From a virus, in IMG/VR virus record IMGVR_UViG_3300005613_000001, positions 130,279 to 194,278 of that record: 64,000 bases of DNA, one strand, 5' to 3'. Positions 7,031 to 16,014 of this stretch are shown here, one piece after another; position 1 is the stretch's first letter; each line of letters starts with the position of its first letter. Below the pieces are notes generated by a model. It was not told where the DNA came from. It ran no database searches and saw only the letters and a list, made by a program, of their open reading frames with translations. The position numbers and the translations under genes were made by a program.

Positions 7031-7227
7031 ATTAAACCTATAGTTTCTATTCTCCCACTCTCAAAGTCAATTCTTATCATTTGCCGGAAGCCAATTTTAC
7101 GACCGCAACAAGTGCAATAGAATGGAACTTTCCCATTCTTTGCTTTCCCACGATTAAACAATCGCTTACCTCGCCCATGAAGACGATCTTGGTAACCGTT
7201 ATTGCAGTCGCATTCAAGTATTTTCAT
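7021..7227 (-). CDS. Small zinc-ribbon protein
   Basis: 68 aa with CDC near the N-terminus and CTCCGRK. Basic middle. Its stop TAG is formed by positions 8-10 of tRNA-Arg(ACG). Confidence 0.45.
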   Translation of the reverse strand: MKILECDCNNGYQDRLHGRGKRLFNRGKAKNGKVPFYCTCCGRKIGFRQMIRIDFESGRIETIGLMHP

Positions 7228-7399
7228 TTAATTTCTCAATTATAATCCACATGAACCCTACTTTCAACATAGGATTAATGGTTTCATAGAGTTCATGGAG
7301 GCATTTTAAACAAAGATTTGCTTTACAAACTTGTTTGCCTCCCCAGCTACAAAACACGCAGCTTCTTCTTTACATTCATGTGTATCACATTCAATCATA
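7228..7399 (-). pseudogene. Possible frameshifted small zinc-finger gene
   Basis: Frame 1 from ATG 7399 gives a 30-aa peptide starting MIECDTHECKEEA. A -1 frame beginning at a GTG gives 47 aa with CVFCSW...CLKCLHEL and stops inside the start of the next gene. Joined, the two would form one Cys-rich domain. It could be a pseudogene, programmed frameshift or sequence error. Confidence 0.3.
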
Positions 7400-7400
7400 G

Positions 7401-7473
7401 TACCCCCGGTAGGATTCGAACCTACGTCTGAACAGTTTAGAAAACTGTTGCCTTTCCTCTAGGCTACAGGGGC
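7401..7473 (-). tRNA. tRNA-Arg(TCT)
   Basis: Acceptor GCCCCTG pairs with CGGGGGT, anticodon loop TTTCTAA. Confidence 0.9.
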
Positions 7474-7474
7474 A

Positions 7475-7510
7475 TAAAAAAATCCGCTTCAGGTTTTCCC
7501 TGAGCGGATT
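7475..7510 (-). terminator. Rho-independent terminator
   Basis: Minus-strand hairpin AATCCGCT-CAGG / CCTG-AGCGGATT ending in a seven-T run. Follows the small ORF at 7562-7648. Confidence 0.75.
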
Positions 7511-7561
7511 TGATTATCTTATCGGCTCAGGAACTTCCCGAGCCTTCTTAGGACTCGGAAA

Positions 7562-7648
7562 TTACGTGGCGACCTGCATGGCGCGTACAGCCATCGCTCG
7601 CCTTACGGCTGCTATAGCTCTACGTTCTTGTGCCTGTATAATAGTCAT
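7562..7648 (-). CDS. Possible 28-aa peptide in a promoter-ORF-terminator cassette
   Basis: MTIIQAQERRAIAAV-type Ala/Arg-rich peptide preceded by CGGAG and an ACTATATAG element. A cassette with the same layout lies at 36719-36973. Confidence 0.35.
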   Translation of the reverse strand: MTIIQAQERRAIAAVRRAMAVRAMQVAT

Positions 7649-7793
7649 CTCATAATCTCCGTGTTATCTATATAGTAGTTAAGTTCTAAAAAAAAGAACC
7701 TTGTTTTTGGCCGGGTCAGAGGTCTTCCTGGTTGAGAGGGGGCGTGACCCGGCTGTTGGTGCATCCGGCTGGGTTGTCACCCCGCCTCTTTAG
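7649..7793 (-). ncRNA. Structured leader or small RNA
   Basis: It lies downstream of a sigma70-like promoter and contains an inverted repeat CCGGGTCA/TGACCCGG (7711-7718, 7746-7753) and AAGTTCT/AGAACCTT. No gene is visible in this stretch apart from the small ORF downstream. Confidence 0.35.
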
Positions 7794-7821
7794 ATCATAC
7801 CACAGCGACCCGTCATGTCAA
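7794..7821 (-). promoter_or_regulatory. sigma70-like promoter
   Basis: Minus strand TTGACA, 16-bp spacer, TATGAT, overlapping the 3' end of 7813-8007. Confidence 0.6.
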
Positions 7822-8007
7822 GTAGACGGCTCCGAATTTGTTTGGTTCGGTACAATTCCTTTTTTTTTCTTTGGGGGGTTTGGACATCCACTTTTTGGGG
7901 GGATTTTGTGCCCACTCTCTCGTTATACAAGGATGCTTTGGCATCTTGCGACAAACATGATTCCAACGAAATTTTGCTCCACAGACAGGGCAACGAACCT
8001 TATCCAA
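7813..8007 (-). CDS. Small basic zinc-finger protein
   Basis: 64 aa from a TTG start overlapping the stop of the HNH gene. CPVCGAKFRWNHVC is followed by a Pro/Lys-rich tail. A GTACAATTCC repeat lies within it. Confidence 0.35.
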   Translation of the reverse strand: MDKVRCPVCGAKFRWNHVCRKMPKHPCITREWAQNPPKKWMSKPPKEKKRNCTEPNKFGAVYLT

Positions 8008-8314
8008 GGGTTTCCTCCGATTTCTGTCTTGCTAGCTCTTCGGAAGACCCAATCAACTTGTAAAGCTCTCGGGGCAAAGGGGTTCCTGTCATTTCTACCG
8101 AGTAGTGACACAAATCTTTACAGAGGGTTATCCCATTTTCCTTAACATACCCCCCAAAAGGCATCTCTTCCCTCTCTGTAACGTGGTGAGCATCCATTTT
8201 CTCTTCTACGTCTTCCGGGGTAGCTTGCTCTCCACATAGCTGACAGCGGTATTTGTCTCTTTCGAATACCGATTTTCGGAAGGCGGCTCGGATTTCCTGC
8301 TTTTTCTTCTTCAT
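8000..8314 (-). CDS. HNH endonuclease
   Basis: 104 aa, compact HNH domain: RDKYRCQLCGEQ, then DAHHVTERE, then NGITLCKDLCHYSV. This is the His-Asn-His fold of the phage HNH/McrA group, with two CxxC-like zinc pairs. ATGA overlap with the sulfotransferase upstream. Confidence 0.75.
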   Translation of the reverse strand: MKKKKQEIRAAFRKSVFERDKYRCQLCGEQATPEDVEEKMDAHHVTEREEMPFGGYVKENGITLCKDLCHYSVEMTGTPLPRELYKLIGSSEELARQKSEETLG

Positions 8315-8973
8315 GACTCCATTCTCCTTTTCATCATCATACCATGAAAAGAGCGAGTGGAAAGATCTTCTGAGATTTCCAAGAATGTTTGATAATAGTC
8401 AGATTCCTCTATTGCCTTAAGAGTTCTCGGACTAATTGAACCCTCATTATAATAATATTTAAATCCTTTATTTGAACTTTCTAATACACGCTCTGTCGAT
8501 AAACACTCAACTTGGAACACATCCAAAAGAGTCTGCTTAAGATTAAAAAGGCTAATATAATCAATTTCTTTATAAAACTTAGGTATTTTGTTGCGTGAAT
8601 ACCCCCAAGGGCTATTCAGGTATTCATCTAAAGTATTAAAATCTTTGGCAAATGCCTTTTTGTATTTGTCCCCATATTTTTTTAAGAAGAAATATTCAGA
8701 GCAAAGCTGATCTTTGGGATTTCGCAATACACAAAATGAAGACCAACCCTTTCGTTTGTATAGCCTGAAAACATCTTCAGGCCAACCTAATGAATGATTA
8801 TGAACAAACCCTTCTTCATCCGATAATTTGATAAGTTCTTGCTCGGTCCAATCTCTTTGCATCGATTGCCATGAATTATGGTGAGGAATCGGAACGTGGT
8901 CATAAACACACTTGCAAATAAAAGATCCACCTGTTCTGGGTATATGGATAAATATAATTTTAGAGCGATTCAT
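8311..8973 (-). CDS. Sulfotransferase
   Basis: 220 aa. The N-terminal HIPRTGGSF (about 10-18) is the 5'-phosphosulfate-binding loop, and VLRNPKDQLCSEYF (about 82-95) is the 3'-phosphate-binding motif of the P-loop sulfotransferase superfamily. It would move sulfate from PAPS to a glycan or other acceptor. An APS kinase at 21622-22107 could supply PAPS. It shares a short divergent promoter region with the glycosyltransferase at 8989. Confidence 0.8.
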   Translation of the reverse strand: MNRSKIIFIHIPRTGGSFICKCVYDHVPIPHHNSWQSMQRDWTEQELIKLSDEEGFVHNHSLGWPEDVFRLYKRKGWSSFCVLRNPKDQLCSEYFFLKKYGDKYKKAFAKDFNTLDEYLNSPWGYSRNKIPKFYKEIDYISLFNLKQTLLDVFQVECLSTERVLESSNKGFKYYYNEGSISPRTLKAIEESDYYQTFLEISEDLSTRSFHGMMMKRRMES

Positions 8974-8988
8974 CTCATTTAATATATA
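8974..8988. promoter_or_regulatory. Short divergent AT-rich promoter
   Basis: CTCATTTAATATATA fills the gap between two divergent genes. TATATA ends directly at the GTG start of 8989-9762, so that mRNA could be leaderless. Confidence 0.4.
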
Positions 8989-9762
8989 GTGAAAATATCA
9001 TTTTGCACAGTATCCAAAGATCGTCTGAATTTTCTTCAGCAAACATTGCCTGAGAATATACGGGACAATGAAGATTATGATGTGGAATTTGTAATTTTGA
9101 ATTACAATTCTTCAGATGGGATAGATGATTATATACGGGACTACTGGGGTGCTTTAATAAAAGCAGGAAAGCTATCCTATTTCAAAGAAAGTACCGCCCA
9201 ACATTTTAAACCCGCTCATTCTAGAAATCTTTGCATGCGGCTTGCCAGTGGAGACATTATTTGTAATGTAGACGCAGACAACTTTACAGGTAAGATTTGT
9301 AAATTTATTAATAAAGCATTTGAAAAAAACAAAACAATAATTTGTTCACCTTATATTTTCACAAAACAGGCTTTAGACACACATGGCAGAATAGCCATCA
9401 AGAAAACAGAATGGCTTAGAATAGGAGGATATGATGAATCTCTAATTGGTTGGGGTGGAGAGGATTGGGATTTAATTCGTAGATGTCAGAAGATGGGGTG
9501 GAATATCAACTACTTTCCAAAAGCCAACTTAAATCGCATTCCGCATAATGACAGTGTTAGAGTAGAAAATGTAGATTTTGGATTTGAAGTTTCAGATGCA
9601 ACACAAGCAAAAAAAATGACAGCAAGAAAAAATTACGACACTACTACCGAGAAATTAAAAAAAGGGGAACTTATTGCTAATCCTAAAACATGGGGAGTAG
9701 GAACAGTAACGAAAAACTTCAACGAAATCATCACATTAAAAAACGCTTTGCCTTTTGTTTGA
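8989..9762 (+). CDS. Family 2-type glycosyltransferase
   Basis: 257 aa, GTG start. GT-A fold signals: FCTVSKDRLNFLQQTL at the N-terminus, VDADN (about 97-101) as the DxD metal/nucleotide-sugar motif, and GGYDESLIGWGGEDWDL (about 151-167), the ED acceptor motif of GT2/GT27-like enzymes. First of a set of glycosyltransferases in the 9-18 kb island. The 3' end overlaps the convergent gene by 32 bp. Confidence 0.8.
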   Translation: MKISFCTVSKDRLNFLQQTLPENIRDNEDYDVEFVILNYNSSDGIDDYIRDYWGALIKAGKLSYFKESTAQHFKPAHSRNLCMRLASGDIICNVDADNFTGKICKFINKAFEKNKTIICSPYIFTKQALDTHGRIAIKKTEWLRIGGYDESLIGWGGEDWDLIRRCQKMGWNINYFPKANLNRIPHNDSVRVENVDFGFEVSDATQAKKMTARKNYDTTTEKLKKGELIANPKTWGVGTVTKNFNEIITLKNALPFV

Positions 9763-10585
9763 ATCCCAAATAGCTTTCAAACGACCCATGCTGTAATCTA
9801 TTCGCTTCACAAAAATGGAACCCCTCCTCTTTGCCGGTTACCTCATAATGAACCTTTTCTATCTGTTTAAATCCATGTGTCCAACATTTATATTTTTTGT
9901 CCCAATACACACGATTTACAGCATGAACACATTTTCCTTCAGCAAACACCTGGACAATTTTTTCTTTTGGGATAACAATATGAGGGTGTTGCAAAATAGT
10001 GTAGGTAACCAACCCCTGTTCATCACCGCCTCCATTTAAAACCTTAAAAGCACCTAGCTCTCTCCAATACTTACAAATCTCTTGTTGCATATCATATCCT
10101 GGGGGGTATCCCAAAATGCCAGAATTAAATTTTTCATCTGGGTTAAACAAAAAGAAATATCTACCATGATAAGATGTGTCTTCTTCTAAAACAAGTGTTT
10201 TATCGCTTGCTAAAAATTCATCTATTTCAGAAAATCTTTTCCGAACAATAACATCATTATCTAATATAATCTCATGTGTGTCCATTGCTAATCGAGGCGG
10301 ACAAATTTTCCAAAATGAACCACTTGCCTCTCGCGTCCGGCCAGAAGGGACCATAACTGAATCAAGGGGGAACTCTGACCTTTTTGATAATCTAATTTCA
10401 ATACCATGAATGGCAGCTATTTCTTCAATAAACCGAACACAATGAGACTCTGTAGCATTACTGCAAATCAACCACCGGAAATTATCTTTTCCCAAACAAT
10501 CAATTGCAGAAATAACAGATTCACGTAATGCCAGCAAGCCCTGATGAATTGCATTGCCCATTGTCCAGCGAATTAGTGGTCGCAT
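9731..10585 (-). CDS. Glycosyltransferase-like protein, paralogue of 17751-18464
   Basis: 284 aa. Shares MxPLIRxTxG at the N-terminus and PPRLxxxxHExxxDND (DND as probable DxD motif) with the protein at 17751-18464. GT-A-like by pattern; no named family recognised. The start abuts the radical SAM gene. Confidence 0.6.
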   Translation of the reverse strand: MRPLIRWTMGNAIHQGLLALRESVISAIDCLGKDNFRWLICSNATESHCVRFIEEIAAIHGIEIRLSKRSEFPLDSVMVPSGRTREASGSFWKICPPRLAMDTHEIILDNDVIVRKRFSEIDEFLASDKTLVLEEDTSYHGRYFFLFNPDEKFNSGILGYPPGYDMQQEICKYWRELGAFKVLNGGGDEQGLVTYTILQHPHIVIPKEKIVQVFAEGKCVHAVNRVYWDKKYKCWTHGFKQIEKVHYEVTGKEEGFHFCEANRLQHGSFESYLGFKQKAKRFLM

Positions 10586-11568
10586 TATCTGAATAGCTCC
10601 GGGGGAGTTTTTTTGATAGCTAAGTCTATTAACTCTAACTTGTGTGTAAAGGGCGCATGCTTATCTATATCTCGATAATTAGTTTTAGTAATCAAACTGC
10701 CCTTGTGAATGTATTGAGTTTTCTCCGTAATCTCATCAAACCCTTCTAAATTGCCTTGGAAATTATACCCACAACGATGACAAAAATGTTGCATTTGTTC
10801 TGCTATTTGCTTTGCTGTTTTTTCAAAAGGATTAGAATTTCCGACAGCCCACCCATATTTACCCTCATAAAACATCAAATCCATAGCAGCGGCAACATTG
10901 CACACATACGCTCGCCCCTTATAAATAGCATTCTCACACTGCTGCCACTTGTAACACCTTTTCTTGGCCGCCGACCAACCCTGATTAGCTTGTTGCAAAT
11001 CACAGGGGGCACATAAAGTTGGTATGAACATATCACGAACTTGAGAGTTCTTCAAATCAATACGATATGCCACATTCTTTTCATGGGTATGATAAAATCT
11101 AAATATTTCCCGGTATTTAGCATATCCCGTTTTCGGCAGATTAGGATGATGATATACTTGTCTACTAATATTCTTCTGTGATACTTCTAAATCTACATCT
11201 TTTAATTCACGGACAAATGTACGTCCGTTTGTATAAATCACAAAAGGAATATCAGGATTAGAATAAAGACAATCTAAAATAGCATCAAATTGAGGATGTA
11301 AAGTTGGCTCTCCGCCATATATTAAAACTATTTTATTAGAGGCAGGAAAAGATTTATACTTCCAGTTTTTCCTATAATCCTTAAAAACCTCAATTGCTTT
11401 ATTTAATTCATCTAATGATATAACCCAATTTTTTTTCTTATTAAAATATCCACAAAATTGGTCACAACCTCCACATGACAAAGTGCAGAAATTGAGAACG
11501 TGAATAGCAAACATTTTATTATTCAAATGCACAGTATCGCTATCTCTTTGTGCTTTATGTTTCATCAT
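10585..11568 (-). CDS. Radical SAM protein
   Basis: 327 aa from the coupled ATG at 11568. CTLSCGGC (about 28-35) is the CxxxCxxC motif binding the 4Fe-4S cluster, followed by VLIYGGEPTLHP, the GGE SAM motif. The C-terminal third has extra Cys (CAPCDLQ, CYKWQQCE, CHRCGY) able to bind auxiliary clusters, as in SPASM-type enzymes. It sits in one operon with two further radical SAM genes and three glycosyltransferases, suggesting sugar or peptide modification. Confidence 0.8.
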   Translation of the reverse strand: MMKHKAQRDSDTVHLNNKMFAIHVLNFCTLSCGGCDQFCGYFNKKKNWVISLDELNKAIEVFKDYRKNWKYKSFPASNKIVLIYGGEPTLHPQFDAILDCLYSNPDIPFVIYTNGRTFVRELKDVDLEVSQKNISRQVYHHPNLPKTGYAKYREIFRFYHTHEKNVAYRIDLKNSQVRDMFIPTLCAPCDLQQANQGWSAAKKRCYKWQQCENAIYKGRAYVCNVAAAMDLMFYEGKYGWAVGNSNPFEKTAKQIAEQMQHFCHRCGYNFQGNLEGFDEITEKTQYIHKGSLITKTNYRDIDKHAPFTHKLELIDLAIKKTPPELFR

Positions 11569-12530
11569 AATAAGACTTTCGGGGCAATTGATTTTCTGGC
11601 CCAAAGCAAATCGGACCACTGCTGGGGGGTCATCCAATATTTAGCTGTGGGTAAGAGCATTTCTATCTTTCGTTCCAAAAGTGCATTTCTTCGAAAATAC
11701 TTAGACATAATAGAGGATCGCTCATGGGCTCCTGATAAAAGTAACATCAAGCAACAACCACTACGTAAATTCTCTAAATCACGATGAGTCATCTCAATTC
11801 TTGATAAATCATTATAGATTGTTGGATCATCATGTACTACCATTTCGATAGCTCTAAAATGCACTAGTTGCTTGCCATACTCATAATTTAAATCCCCCGT
11901 CATTGAAATCCAAGGGAACTGTTTGCAAAAACAAAAAAAACTAAATTCAAAAAGCGTGTCAAAAAATGGCTCAGTATCAATGTACTCTCGCACTGTGATA
12001 AGTTGCCTCTTTAGATTTACAGTATAGTGAGACGAGGCTTCCTTGAATAAACTAAAATTATGAGAACCGAATGTGATGTTTTCATCAAGTGCCTTTTTAA
12101 TTACCGATTTAGGCACAAATAATCCACCCTCCCACATTCGAGGGTACAATTTTTTGCGGTTAGAATTAAATATAGCAAGATATTCAGATTCCATATTCAC
12201 CATCAGAGCTTGCTTTTTCAAACATTTATGAATTTGACTTATAGGCTGTTCAGTAAATAAAATATCTTGCTCCATAAACAAAAACACATCAGTCTCATCG
12301 ATAATGTCAGCTAATAACTCATTGGTGTGATCCCAAAAGAAATAGAATTCATCAGGGTTCTTATTTACATTAATTACCTGAAGATCTTCTTCTGATTCTA
12401 TTTTAAACTCTGAAAATGTTTGAACATAAATTTTATAGTCCAGACCTTCCAAAGCCCAGCGTAGATTCGCAAAATGCAAATTCGCCCCCTTATAATGTTG
12501 GGCAATCGTGGTGATTACTGAGACTTTCAT
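11565..12530 (-). CDS. Probable glycosyltransferase
   Basis: 321 aa. MKVSVITTIAQHYKGANLHF start and FLFMEQDILF (a DxD-like segment) suggest a GT-A fold. Overlaps both neighbours by 4 bp. Exact family not recognised. Confidence 0.5.
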   Translation of the reverse strand: MKVSVITTIAQHYKGANLHFANLRWALEGLDYKIYVQTFSEFKIESEEDLQVINVNKNPDEFYFFWDHTNELLADIIDETDVFLFMEQDILFTEQPISQIHKCLKKQALMVNMESEYLAIFNSNRKKLYPRMWEGGLFVPKSVIKKALDENITFGSHNFSLFKEASSHYTVNLKRQLITVREYIDTEPFFDTLFEFSFFCFCKQFPWISMTGDLNYEYGKQLVHFRAIEMVVHDDPTIYNDLSRIEMTHRDLENLRSGCCLMLLLSGAHERSSIMSKYFRRNALLERKIEMLLPTAKYWMTPQQWSDLLWARKSIAPKVLL

Positions 12531-13435
12531 AACAATACCGTTTTAATACTTTTGTATATTGATGAATCTTTAATGGCTTGGATAAAATAATCAATAGAAA
12601 ATTTAGTTTTATCCATTGACCTGAAATACTCTGCCCCCTCTTGAGCCTTGGTAACTAGAATTTCTGCTTCGTCTAAAGAATTAAAAAACAATGGATATTC
12701 CTTTCCCAAATATTCTTCTAGTGCGGGCATCCTTCTAACCACTAATGGCGTGTTTGTCATAATGCATTCTAAAACAACATTACAGGCGGCCACATCATAG
12801 AAATCTAAAAACACAATAGAACTTACCAACAAAAAATCATATTCTGCATTTGACAAAGATGAAACAAATTCAACAGAATCACTTGCAGCATATTGAAGCA
12901 TTTCTTTATAATCAGCCTGATTCCGAAGGACTTTCACCATTACTTTTTTAAATCTAGGGGGGAGCTTCAAATCAAGAAATGAGTGATATTTTCGCATGTG
13001 CTGCCCAATAAATATAACTCTATTATCACACTTTTTATATTCTGCAAACTTAGGGCAAGGATGATAGATGGTTTCAACAGGCACTACAGTATGCTTCTGT
13101 AAAAAATCCCTGGTGTAATTACAAAGCGTAAAAATGCCTTGACATTTAGAAAGAGCGCGATGAAATCGTGGTTGTTTCACTAGCTGTTCTAATGAATAAA
13201 TTACTTCAGGTCTATATTTATGTGGATATTCTTTTGGATAAGAAATCACATTATGAATAAAGCCCGTCCAAGGATAGATGATTTCATGTTCCCTAATTAA
13301 TCCATCTACCCAAGAGTAAAAATCTAAGCCATAACCTGTGTGTAGATGTTCTACTATTCCTTTGGAAACATAAATCCATCCATTGCGATGCCCTTTGCAT
13401 AAATCAGCATGGGGGATGAATTTTATTTTCTTCAT
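12527..13435 (-). CDS. GT-B glycosyltransferase (group 1-like)
   Basis: 302 aa. IYHPCPKF, VIFIGQHMRKYHSF and a C-terminal AACNVVLECIMTNTPLVVRR segment match the GT-B C-domain, where the Glu contacts the nucleotide-sugar. Tightly coupled to its neighbours. Confidence 0.65.
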   Translation of the reverse strand: MKKIKFIPHADLCKGHRNGWIYVSKGIVEHLHTGYGLDFYSWVDGLIREHEIIYPWTGFIHNVISYPKEYPHKYRPEVIYSLEQLVKQPRFHRALSKCQGIFTLCNYTRDFLQKHTVVPVETIYHPCPKFAEYKKCDNRVIFIGQHMRKYHSFLDLKLPPRFKKVMVKVLRNQADYKEMLQYAASDSVEFVSSLSNAEYDFLLVSSIVFLDFYDVAACNVVLECIMTNTPLVVRRMPALEEYLGKEYPLFFNSLDEAEILVTKAQEGAEYFRSMDKTKFSIDYFIQAIKDSSIYKSIKTVLL

Positions 13436-14580
13436 TTCTTTGGGATGTCTTCTTTTTTCTTATAAAAGACATGAGGCTTATAAGGCTGATTCTGGTCATT
13501 GCCGATTCGATATTTATAAACATCATGATCCGTTGCAAGACGGGATCGCACTCCATGTTGTGGATTTTTCTGGTTCTTCCATTTTTCTTGACTATATTCC
13601 ACTACTACCTCATCTAAATTAACAACATCTAAGTCATCTGAGGGGATATAAGCCTCCGCATTTCTAAGAGGACATGGCAATTGTTCCCGAGGCACATATT
13701 CTACAACCTGGGGGCAAATCTCACAAAAAGGCACTTCTTCTTGTTCCCAGAAAAAATCGTGTTTTTCTTGATAAGAGGCATCCAGGGACAGAGGCTTATA
13801 CGCCTCCATATATTTATCATATTCAGGACTTACCACTTCAGGATGAGTTTTTTTAAGAGTATAAATATAAGCAATGCTTGGACATTTCCAAATCATATTT
13901 TCATATATTTGGTATGACTTGATATCACATGCTGTCCAACTCTTCTTTGCATCTCCCTCTGCATGTGGATGGATTATGCCGTCTTCATCAACTTTATGAA
14001 TGATTTCCCACCCTTCTGCATAAAGTTCAGCCCAATCAACCTTCACCCCTTTCTTCTGCCATTTCCTTGCCAACTTTAATGGTTCACTATATGCTGCTAA
14101 ATACTCTTTAGATTGGGAATGAATCGTAATTTTCAAAACCACATCATTATCATATAGAACTTTATCTAAATTTGGATGTTTATGCAGTTGAAAGCCAGTA
14201 CAAGTTAATCGAATATGCGCATTCGGCCAATATCTTCGCGTCATCTTAAGCACATCTTTTAGATCACGATGCAAGGTGGGTTCTCCTCCTAAAATATTAA
14301 TAAATGGAGCAAAGAAAGCATACCGAGGTTTCTCTGCCCACTTTTTAAATGCAGGGGTATCTTTCATAGTGTCCACATTCCAATCCCGATCAGGCAAAGG
14401 AACTGGCTCTATCCATTTACTCCAAGAACTGCACCATTCCTCCATTTGTTCCATTGTTAAAAATCTCGTTTGCCTCCAATTATTGTAATGCAGGCATCCC
14501 ACACATGAAAGATTACAGGCATGGGTTACACAAAGTTCCAGGGGCCTACAAACTTGTACTTTAGGATATGAACTTAACAT
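13432..14580 (-). CDS. Radical SAM protein with C-terminal Cys cluster
   Basis: 382 aa. CVTHACNLSCVGCLHY (about 12-27) holds CxxxCxxC, and INILGGEPTLHRDL is the GGE motif. Late Cys residues (CPSIAY, CEICPQ, CPLR) suggest a SPASM-like region. It closely resembles 14590-15378 (shared DWAELYAEGWE/LWAELQTEGWR segments), so this is a duplicated enzyme pair. Confidence 0.8.
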   Translation of the reverse strand: MLSSYPKVQVCRPLELCVTHACNLSCVGCLHYNNWRQTRFLTMEQMEEWCSSWSKWIEPVPLPDRDWNVDTMKDTPAFKKWAEKPRYAFFAPFINILGGEPTLHRDLKDVLKMTRRYWPNAHIRLTCTGFQLHKHPNLDKVLYDNDVVLKITIHSQSKEYLAAYSEPLKLARKWQKKGVKVDWAELYAEGWEIIHKVDEDGIIHPHAEGDAKKSWTACDIKSYQIYENMIWKCPSIAYIYTLKKTHPEVVSPEYDKYMEAYKPLSLDASYQEKHDFFWEQEEVPFCEICPQVVEYVPREQLPCPLRNAEAYIPSDDLDVVNLDEVVVEYSQEKWKNQKNPQHGVRSRLATDHDVYKYRIGNDQNQPYKPHVFYKKKEDIPKK

Positions 14581-14589
14581 ATTATTTCC

Positions 14590-15378
14590 TCATTGGGGAG
14601 AACCCCTTTTAATATAATTGGTTTTTGCAGGGCACATCCCACATATAAACTCTTCTTCACGTTGGAAAAATTCCACTTTATCTTTAAAAGAACTATCCAA
14701 ACTTAGTGGCTCCCACTGTAAATACGGCAACCACTCATCCCCCATTTTATACTTCGCATATTGCATACTTAAATAAGCTATTTGTGGACATTTCCAAATT
14801 TTACCATCCACTATTTGATAACACCGACAAGGACACGCTTCCCAAGAAGACCGAGGGCTTTTATCATCAAAAGGCAGCATATCACTACCTGTGCCCTTAT
14901 AATTCTTCCGCCAACCCTCCGTCTGAAGCTCGGCCCACAATACTTCTAGCCCTCTTTTTTGCCATGTTTTAACCGTCTCTAAATTTTTACCTACTTGCCG
15001 GAGATATTTTGAATCATCACTATGAACTGCTACCTTTAATTTAATGTCATATTCAAATAATACGCACTCCAAATCAAGGTGTTTATGTAAAAAAAATGCA
15101 TTTGTTGTAAATAAGAAATCTCCAGGGAAGTACATACGGCACTTTTTAAGAATTTCACACAAATCATTATGCAAAGTGGGTTCCCCACCTAACACACTAA
15201 AAAAATCAGGGTTGACAATTTTACTCCAAGGACTCAACCATTTATCCACTTGTTGTAGTGAAATAGACCAATTGTGCTTCTGGTCGGAGAAATGCGAACA
15301 GCCATCGCAGGCTAAGTTGCAATTGTAAATAATGGCAAGCTCAAGTGGGCGAGGCACATCAATCTTAATATTCATCAT
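14590..15378 (-). CDS. Radical SAM protein
   Basis: 262 aa from ATG 15378. CNLACDGC binds the cluster; FFSVLGGEPTLHNDL is the SAM motif; CPCRCYQ, CPQIAY and CGMC are C-terminal Cys motifs. First gene of the six-gene minus-strand operon ending at 9731. The start is fused to a TATATATACGAGTATG promoter-like stretch shared with the divergent gene at 15397. Confidence 0.8.
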   Translation of the reverse strand: MMNIKIDVPRPLELAIIYNCNLACDGCSHFSDQKHNWSISLQQVDKWLSPWSKIVNPDFFSVLGGEPTLHNDLCEILKKCRMYFPGDFLFTTNAFFLHKHLDLECVLFEYDIKLKVAVHSDDSKYLRQVGKNLETVKTWQKRGLEVLWAELQTEGWRKNYKGTGSDMLPFDDKSPRSSWEACPCRCYQIVDGKIWKCPQIAYLSMQYAKYKMGDEWLPYLQWEPLSLDSSFKDKVEFFQREEEFICGMCPAKTNYIKRGSPQ

Positions 15379-15396
15379 ACTCGTATATATATTAGG
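15379..15396. promoter_or_regulatory. Short divergent AT-rich promoter
   Basis: TACTCGTATATATATTAG separates divergent operons with only 18 bp, so both mRNAs would have almost no leader. Confidence 0.4.
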
Positions 15397-16014
15397 ATGA
15401 TTTTTGGAATTGGACTTCAAAAGACCGGACTCACCAGCTTGAGATTCGCACTCAAAAAACTAGGATTCCGCACCCGCCAGTTTCCTAGAGATTTAGAAAT
15501 GTTTCAATTGCTAATTTCAGGGAATTATCAAATTCCACTATTTAACCGTTATGATGCCGTCATGGACTTGCCCATTCCCGTTTTCTATCCCCAATTTGAT
15601 AAAGAATACCCAAATAGCAAATTTATTCTAACAATAAGAAAAAGAAATGAATGGTTAGATTCTATCAAAAGAAACTTCCAATGGCAAAATAATCAATTTC
15701 CAAACTTTAGAAATCAAAGCAAATCATATAAAATAGAATATGCAAATTATGTTGATTTATGCACTTATGGATGTGTTTATTTCAACGAAAAAAGATTTAA
15801 TTACGTTTATGAAACCCATTTTAAAAATACCCTAAGATATTTCCGTGACAGGCCAAACGACCTGTTAGTGATGGATGTTTGCGGGGGTGATGGATGGGAT
15901 ATATTATGCCCATTCCTTGACAAACAAAAACCCAAAGAAGACTTCCCACATGAAAATAAATGGAAAGATAGATTAAAATTAGCAAAAAACGATAAAAGGA
16001 AATATCATTTATGA
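15397..16014 (+). CDS. Sulfotransferase
   Basis: 205 aa. GIGLQKTGLTSLRFAL is the 5'-phosphosulfate loop, KFILTIRKRNEWLDSI the 3'-phosphate motif. Closest in pattern to 27239-27751, sharing GxxKTGxxSLxxAL and the late DGWDxLCxF segment. First gene of a plus-strand operon with a methyltransferase and two glycosyltransferases. Confidence 0.75.
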   Translation: MIFGIGLQKTGLTSLRFALKKLGFRTRQFPRDLEMFQLLISGNYQIPLFNRYDAVMDLPIPVFYPQFDKEYPNSKFILTIRKRNEWLDSIKRNFQWQNNQFPNFRNQSKSYKIEYANYVDLCTYGCVYFNEKRFNYVYETHFKNTLRYFRDRPNDLLVMDVCGGDGWDILCPFLDKQKPKEDFPHENKWKDRLKLAKNDKRKYHL

